This document shows positions 7,531 to 11,618 of a stretch of DNA of 11,618 bases, one piece after another; the stretch's first letter is position 1, and every line of letters begins with the position of its first letter. Made by a program: the position numbers and the translations under genes. The stretch is from G963674505 sp964575975 (GTDB taxonomy: Bacteria > Desulfobacterota > Desulfobacteria > Desulfobacterales > SKZT01): positions 1 to 11,618 of the forward strand of contig CAZNTU010000179.1 of NCBI GenBank assembly GCA_964575975.1. The letters run 5' to 3'. A model generated the notes under the pieces. The model was not told the DNA's origin. It saw nothing but the letters and a program-made list of their open reading frames with translations, and made no database searches.

Positions 7531-8970
7531 GTGTTTTCAGGAATAATAAAAGAATACCCTGACAGCGTCCTGCTCGAAGGAGCGCAGGAGATGGGAGAAT
7601 ATTTTTATTTTGCGGCTGCAAATTATCTCATAAGACTCAATCCAGACTTGGGTGAGAGAATTCTTTTCAAAAAAAACGGCGCTATCGATTCTATGAGATT
7701 CGGTCAGGGTGGATTGCACATATGCTATACCTCCTATGATAAAAACAAAAACGGCAATTTGCCGAAAATCTACGAGTTTGTCGATCTCTTTCAAACCGGG
7801 AAAAAGCGCGAGCTGCCGGAAGAATGCGTCTCGATCGGCGTCGGCCGGATCCATGGCGACTACTGCATTGCCATATACGAGGATGAGTCACGGATTTACA
7901 ATATCGTCGTCCATGAGCTTGCAACAGGAATTATAAAAAGTACCCCTTCAAGCTACGGCAGAGTATCGACCGATGGTGGGCGCGTTTATTTTATGAGCAC
8001 CCGTGAGGGCCTTAGGTGCTATGACTTTGATCTCAAAATGTTATGGGAGCAACCGTTTAAAAATAAGAACGCCTTTTCCGGTCCACTCTGGCCTATGTTC
8101 CACGACGAACTGGTAATCGTGAATCAGGGGGTGGACCGGCCTTTCCAAGATAAAGATTGTCGGAAGTATGGTTTGGCCGGTAAAATCGCGGCTTATACGA
8201 AAAAAGACGGTTCTCCGGCGTGGACCCGGGAATTCGAACGGGGGGTGATCTGCAACCTTATAGACGGGACCCTGTATACCACCCACAATGGCGCCATTCT
8301 TTGCATCGATCCAAGGAACGGCGCTGCTCTGAAAGAATTTCACGACGTGGTCGAGGATCCCCACCCTTACGACCGGGTTTGGAGCGACGGGACATTTTTG
8401 TTTTATCTGGCTCTCTACGAACGGAAGATTGTCGTTTTAGACGAGGCTGGCATGGTGCTTCAGATGCTGGAAGTTCCCGGACCCTATGTGCCGCCCGCGA
8501 ACAACGAGACCTTTTGCAGATACAAGGACTGCTATTTGTTGCCGTTGACCATCTCCAGTCGTTTTCAAGCATCCTACGCCATGCTCGTCCTTCGACCTGG
8601 AGGAAAAGCGGGCTCCTCTGCGATACCTTGCGAAGCCCGTCCCGAGCATGAGATTCAATGCCTGGACGTGCCGGACGACAAGCAGGAATACCTTGTCACC
8701 ATAAAAGACAATAACATCGATAACATACTGCGATACGGCAAGATCCTGATGAACGAATGCGCCCTTTTCAACGGAAGGCATATATGGTCCAATGGCGGCG
8801 AGAATAAAAAATTCAACGGATTAATCAGGCTGAAAGCAGTGATGAAGAATTACGACAGGCATCGTTCCGCTATTCGGGAGATGCTGGAGGAGTTCGAAAA
8901 AGAGCGTGCAATCCACGGGACCTTTTCGGGGGACGGGAGGAAGGGGATTTCAACCAAACTGGAGGAATGA
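7531..8970 (+). CDS. Beta-propeller (PQQ-repeat-like) protein, proposed immunity protein 2
   Basis: A 479-residue cytoplasmic-looking protein, paralogous to the product at 4143-5534. The GTG start at 7531 is set by AGGAG at 7518-7522 and by alignment with the paralogue's first residues (GIIKEYPDSV). Other shared landmarks are YEFVDLFQTGK, propeller-like strands (AAYTKKDGSPAWTREF, AILCIDPRNGAALKEF, IVVLDEAGMVLQMLE) and a C-terminal domain with PEHE (371-374), LRYG and NKKFNG (425-430). The middle is much more diverged than the ends, as expected if it recognises a different toxin tip. Unlike the orphan toxin module, this gene has a normal start site and looks intact. It may therefore be kept to protect against relatives carrying the matching toxin. 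The immunity role is inferred. Confidence 0.75.
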   Translation: MFSGIIKEYPDSVLLEGAQEMGEYFYFAAANYLIRLNPDLGERILFKKNGAIDSMRFGQGGLHICYTSYDKNKNGNLPKIYEFVDLFQTGKKRELPEECVSIGVGRIHGDYCIAIYEDESRIYNIVVHELATGIIKSTPSSYGRVSTDGGRVYFMSTREGLRCYDFDLKMLWEQPFKNKNAFSGPLWPMFHDELVIVNQGVDRPFQDKDCRKYGLAGKIAAYTKKDGSPAWTREFERGVICNLIDGTLYTTHNGAILCIDPRNGAALKEFHDVVEDPHPYDRVWSDGTFLFYLALYERKIVVLDEAGMVLQMLEVPGPYVPPANNETFCRYKDCYLLPLTISSRFQASYAMLVLRPGGKAGSSAIPCEARPEHEIQCLDVPDDKQEYLVTIKDNNIDNILRYGKILMNECALFNGRHIWSNGGENKKFNGLIRLKAVMKNYDRHRSAIREMLEEFEKERAIHGTFSGDGRKGISTKLEE

Positions 8971-9037
8971 CGATCGACAAGTCTATCCAACACCGAAAAC
9001 GATAAACGGGCTTGGTTCTTATTTCGGCCGTTTTGCT

Positions 9038-9283
9038 TCAAGCCGCCTTGTCAAAGCGTTTCCACCGTCGTGCCTGAAAGTCCATTCCGTCATGCAGCCA
9101 TTGAAAGAGATCGTTGTGTTCGGTCTCGAAAAAAAGTTTCGCCGATATAGGCCCCTTCTTGTTTTTGTATGGAAATTGTGTACCGCGGCAAGCGCCTTCA
9201 GGCGTAGAGCGCTCAAAAGATGGACGCCATGCTGCCTTGGCGACAATTGGGAGTTTCTCCCCTCGACGCAGGAACTGGATCTT
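9038..9283 (-). pseudogene. Unrecognised coding-like frame without a start
   Basis: An 81-codon minus-strand frame bounded upstream by TAA (9284-9286) and ending in TGA at 9038-9040. It has no plausible start codon with a ribosome site. Its second half, with LFFETEHNDLFQWLHDG and MDFQARRWKRFDKAA, has the balanced, aromatic-rich composition of real protein. I do not recognise the family; a transposase or toxin-related C-terminus is possible but unproven. Confidence 0.35.
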
Positions 9284-9377
9284 TTAAAAAACTGCGTATT
9301 CCTTCTCCGCCTTTTCGAGGAATTCGGTTTTTACGTCGGAATATCCCGCCGGGTGGCCCGTCCGGATCGGAGAGAAT

Positions 9378-9419
9378 CGAAAAAAGCCGCCTGGATTTCT
9401 CGGAAACGGCGTTTTTTCG
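9378..9419. terminator. Probable bidirectional intrinsic terminator
   Basis: CGAAAAAAGCCG (9378-9389) pairs with CGGCGTTTTTTCG (9407-9419) with one bulged base. The GCCG/CGGC core is followed by T6 on the plus strand and, symmetrically, on the minus strand. It lies about 400 bases after the second immunity gene and could end plus-strand transcription of the cassette and minus-strand transcription from lepB. Confidence 0.5.
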
Positions 9420-9601
9420 TATTTAGTCCTTTTCCTTGCGCACCGCTCCCGGGGATAAAAGCCGGGAATCAGGCGATAATTCGTTGTTCCGCGTTCAATG
9501 GTTATTCCCCCGTTGTACATGTACTTGGCTTGTCACGAGGAAAATGAACGCAACATTGGCAACCGTGTCCTTCACGACGCGACGGGCTTTTTCAACATGA
9601 T

Positions 9602-9883
9602 ATGGACGTTATGTCGCGAATGTACAGAACGGCACGAAATTGGGAGTTTGACGGCGTCAGGGAAAGGCTTCCCTCGGGAGCGTCGCCGGACTTTCGCCGC
9701 CTTCCGGCGGCACTCGTCCCGGAAGGCAAGCGAACCGCGAACAACCTGACTGTCGAAGTCCTCCGTCGCCTGGCGCACGCCTTTTTGCTTCCCGAACCCG
9801 ACGAGAACGTGCGGCTCGTTCCGAAGACGGTCGCGCAAATGTCCGTCGTTCTCGAAGAAGGCGCGCGGGAGCGGAAGGGATGA
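9602..9883 (+). CDS. Possible small protein or gene fragment, unrecognised
   Basis: A 93-codon frame with no good ribosome site. Codon use looks genuine (GC-rich third positions) only from about 9690 onward, giving LVPEGKRTANNLTVEVLRR and DENVRLVPKTVAQMSVVL. The first part overlaps a repeat that is better explained as a minus-strand coding end, so the real start, if any, is further in. The EG-x-x-TAN-x-x-T-x-E pattern resembles one in the minus-strand frame at 6413-6655. Could be a fragment of the same family or chance. Confidence 0.3.
   Translation: MDVMSRMYRTARNWEFDGVRERLPSGASPDFRRLPAALVPEGKRTANNLTVEVLRRLAHAFLLPEPDENVRLVPKTVAQMSVVLEEGARERKG
9604..9631. repeat. Short imperfect repeat, copy 2
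   Basis: Partner of 6408-6435 (24 of 28 bases). On the minus strand it encodes FCTFAT-stop, as in copy 1, but the codons upstream of it do not match copy 1. Confidence 0.6.
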
Positions 9884-10116
9884 ATCGCGGGTCGGAATTT
9901 TCCGCCGCGCGGACCGGGGGCTCTGCGGACGGCGCGGTCGAACATTCGAACATTGTCCCTAATCCCGCCGTTTTCCTTGCCGCGGCCCGGATTTCCCGCA
10001 GGAAAAGCGCCCTTCCGCAGCTCTCCGAAGACGACCGCGACAACGCCGCGCGAAAGGCCCGCGACAGCCCGAAGCGCGGGAAGGAGCAACCCTCGACCGC
10101 CGCGGAGCGGGGAACG
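9884..10116. other. GC-rich stretch downstream of lepB, nothing recognised
   Basis: Both strands contain open frames because of high GC, but none has a start site or recognisable content. No intrinsic terminator is evident right after the lepB stop. Confidence 0.4.
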
Positions 10117-10203
10117 GTCAGCGCACCCGCCTTCCGATGCGCGCCGGGTCTTTCGACCATACGACGAACAGGGCCTTTCCTTCGATGTTTTCCAGTCTGA
10201 CCG
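10117..10203. repeat. Copy 2 of the 87-bp repeat (3' end of intact lepB)
   Basis: Direct repeat partner of 6314-6400, 83 of 87 bases identical. Here it is the natural 3' end of the intact signal peptidase gene, so this is the original context and the other copy is the fragment. Confidence 0.9.
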
Positions 10204-10930
10204 GCCCGTAGTGGCGACTGTCCAGGCTATCGGCTCGATTGTCGCCCAGCGCGTAGAAGCTCCCTTCGGGCACCGGCGACGGCCCGCGGCGGTCGCGGCC
10301 ATACATTCGACGCGCGGGCCGATACTGCTCCATATAGGGTTCGGACAGTCGCGCTCCGTCGATCCATAGCCGACCCCCAACCGTTTCCACGGTCTCTCCC
10401 GGCAAGCCGACGACGCGTTTCACGTAGGCTACGTTTTCGTTAGACGGGGACGAAAAGACGACGACGTCCCCTCGCCGGATTCCGCGTCCGTCGCGAAGCT
10501 CCGCAAGAAAAAAGTCGCCGGGAAGCAAGGCCGGGGCCATCGAGGAGGTGGGGACGCAATAGGGCTTGACGGGAAGCGCGTACGAAAAGACGCAGGCCGC
10601 CAAGGCGAAGTGCGGAACCGCGAGCGCGGGGCAGACGAAGATCTTCGGATTCGCGCCCCGCGCCGCGGATCTTGTTTCTCCGGCAAGGCGGAACGCGTCG
10701 ATGCAGTTGAAAAGGACATACAACGCGAAAATCGCGATCCAGGAACAAAACCCCGCGAAAGTGAAATACATTCCGGACAGGAGCAGGCAGACCGGAAAGA
10801 AGCCCGCTCCGTAGACCAGGCAGGCCCTGGCCGGCCGGCCGGCGAAAAACTGGCCCAATCCCGGCGTCAAAAGCGACAACGCGAACGCAAAAAGCGCCTT
10901 TTTCAGTTCCCCGTGTTTGTTTTCAGACAT
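10118..10930 (-). CDS. lepB: Signal peptidase I with N-terminal membrane extension
   Basis: Membrane-bound serine protease that removes signal peptides from exported proteins. From the chosen ATG at 10930 it has 270 residues. The family boxes are all present: PTSSMAPALLPGD with the nucleophile S130, YVKRVVGLPGE with the general base K171, and ALGDNRADSLDSRHYGPV (227-244). Ahead of the catalytic domain is an extra hydrophobic region (residues ~12-80) containing TPGLGQFFAG, of the kind seen in TM2/DUF5683-like membrane domains, then a further membrane segment at ~98-118. An in-frame ATG at 11011 would add 27 polar residues with no better ribosome site, so I prefer 10930. It runs opposite to the toxin cassettes. 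Its last 87 bases are duplicated at 6314-6400. Confidence 0.93.
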   Translation of the reverse strand: MSENKHGELKKALFAFALSLLTPGLGQFFAGRPARACLVYGAGFFPVCLLLSGMYFTFAGFCSWIAIFALYVLFNCIDAFRLAGETRSAARGANPKIFVCPALAVPHFALAACVFSYALPVKPYCVPTSSMAPALLPGDFFLAELRDGRGIRRGDVVVFSSPSNENVAYVKRVVGLPGETVETVGGRLWIDGARLSEPYMEQYRPARRMYGRDRRGPSPVPEGSFYALGDNRADSLDSRHYGPVRLENIEGKALFVVWSKDPARIGRRVR

Positions 10931-11203
10931 TTCCACCACTGTCGACGCAACAGAAATCTTTGTTTCGGGTATTCTCGTTCGATCGAGAAGCAAGCGTCCT
11001 TCATACACCATTCGCCGAAGACGACAAAGAAAAAAAACGACCCGACAAAGGCGCGCGAGACCGCTTGCGGCCGCGGCCGAGTCGATCCGAAGCGCGCTCC
11101 CGAAGGATGCCGGCGGGGGAGCGATGCGCGCGCCACTCGATGCGACGGAGCGGCGGCCGGCGGCGGAACCGGATCGTCCGGGGGACCGACGGGCGCTGTA
11201 GAA
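10931..11203. other. Upstream region of lepB, no gene recognised
   Basis: Divergent intergenic-type sequence in front of lepB. An A-rich run near 11026-11037 may be part of the lepB promoter region on the minus strand, but I cannot assign -35/-10 boxes. Confidence 0.35.
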
Positions 11204-11588
11204 GAGTTAACCCGGGGGAACGGCGAACCGATATGGGCGAAGTACCCGGACGACAGCGATGTCGCACGGGCCATCGGCCGGGCGGTCCGGGAAATTCCGC
11301 GGAATCACGCCTTCCGCCCGTACGAAAAGCTCCGGCTTCGAAAAGACGATCCTGCGCGATCTCGACCCGGACAATGCAGTCAGGCGGCCGTCGAGCCTTT
11401 CGCCCGAGGCCGAGCGCGACCGCAAGGTCCGGCAGGGCCTCGCGAAGGGCGAACAGAGAAGCCATGTCGCGGTTTTCGAGGGCGCGGGCCTCGAGACCGA
11501 CGACTGCATCGAACCGACCGCGCGCCGGTACGACCGGAACGGCTCCCCGCTTCCCGCCGATCCGGACTTTCCCGCTCGCGCTCCATAA
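11204..11588 (+). pseudogene. Possible frameshifted gene remnant at right edge
   Basis: Two consecutive coding-like stretches lie in different frames. The first reads EPIWAKYPDDSDVARAIGRA and continues to about 11340. The second, one frame over, reads EKTILRDLDPDNAVRRPSSL, then VRQGLAKGEQRSHVAVFEGA, and stops at 11588. GC-rich third positions switch frame at about 11335-11345, beside a GAAAAG direct repeat. No start with a ribosome site is seen. In such GC-rich DNA both stretches could be chance frames, and antisense frames are also open. Family unknown. Confidence 0.3.
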
Positions 11589-11618
11589 CCAGAGACAAAA
11601 CGGGACATCCCGTCGAGG

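Noticed and set aside
9284..9520. A 78-codon minus-strand frame ending at the TAA before the 9038-9283 frame
   Set aside because: It runs through the probable terminator hairpin, and its start has no ribosome site. I did not join it to the next frame as one gene with a readthrough stop.
9696..9711. A GCCGCC/GGCGGC 6-bp hairpin with a 4-base loop
   Set aside because: There is no T-run, and such short GC palindromes are expected by chance in this composition.
1..11618. Searched by eye for CRISPR arrays, tRNA or rRNA genes, and complete insertion sequences
   Set aside because: No regularly spaced repeats, cloverleaf or rRNA-like sequence, or paired IS ends with a transposase were seen.

Overview
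This is a high-GC bacterial accessory locus. Most of it reads as a polymorphic-toxin locus that ends at a signal peptidase I gene on the opposite strand. I cannot place the organism. The base composition and codon use suit a high-GC bacterium. The surface-type architecture of the large protein (Ig-like repeats, a LamG-like jelly roll, a pre-toxin-like hydrophobic segment) suits a Gram-negative or PVC-type bacterium, but that is a guess.

Layout. (1) Positions 3-4106, plus strand: the 3' part of a very large gene, open to the left edge of the window. It has Ig-like and LamG-like domains, a hydrophobic segment with a GDIRD motif, and a C-terminal tip of about 200 residues that looks like a PD-(D/E)xK-type nuclease. 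(2) 4143-5534: a beta-propeller-like protein, the proposed immunity protein (imm1). (3) 5604-6029: a small unrecognised gene. (4) About 6030-6890: mostly debris. It includes an 87-bp copy of the 3' end of lepB and a coding-like minus-strand remnant. (5) 6891-7493: an orphan module homologous only to the last ~200 residues of the big toxin. A well-placed Shine-Dalgarno and ATG lie just upstream but are one base out of frame at a C5 tract. (6) 7531-8970: a diverged paralogue of the first beta-propeller gene (imm2), at nearly the same distance from its toxin module (37 bp against 36 bp). (7) 8971-10117: low-density remnants and a probable bidirectional terminator. (8) 10118-10930, minus strand: an intact lepB. 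(9) 11012-11618: no intact gene, only a coding-like, apparently frameshifted stretch.

How the parts fit. One full-length toxin carries a swappable nuclease tip, followed by its immunity gene. Downstream sits a second tip-plus-immunity cassette without a delivery portion. This is the arrangement expected when polymorphic toxins gain new tips by recombination and keep displaced or incoming ones as orphan cassettes. The duplicated lepB 3' end, with mostly silent differences from the intact gene, looks like a recombination scar from another lepB allele. It suggests cassettes were inserted next to lepB. The toxin fold, the immunity roles and the recombination history are inferences from sequence pattern, not from any database search.
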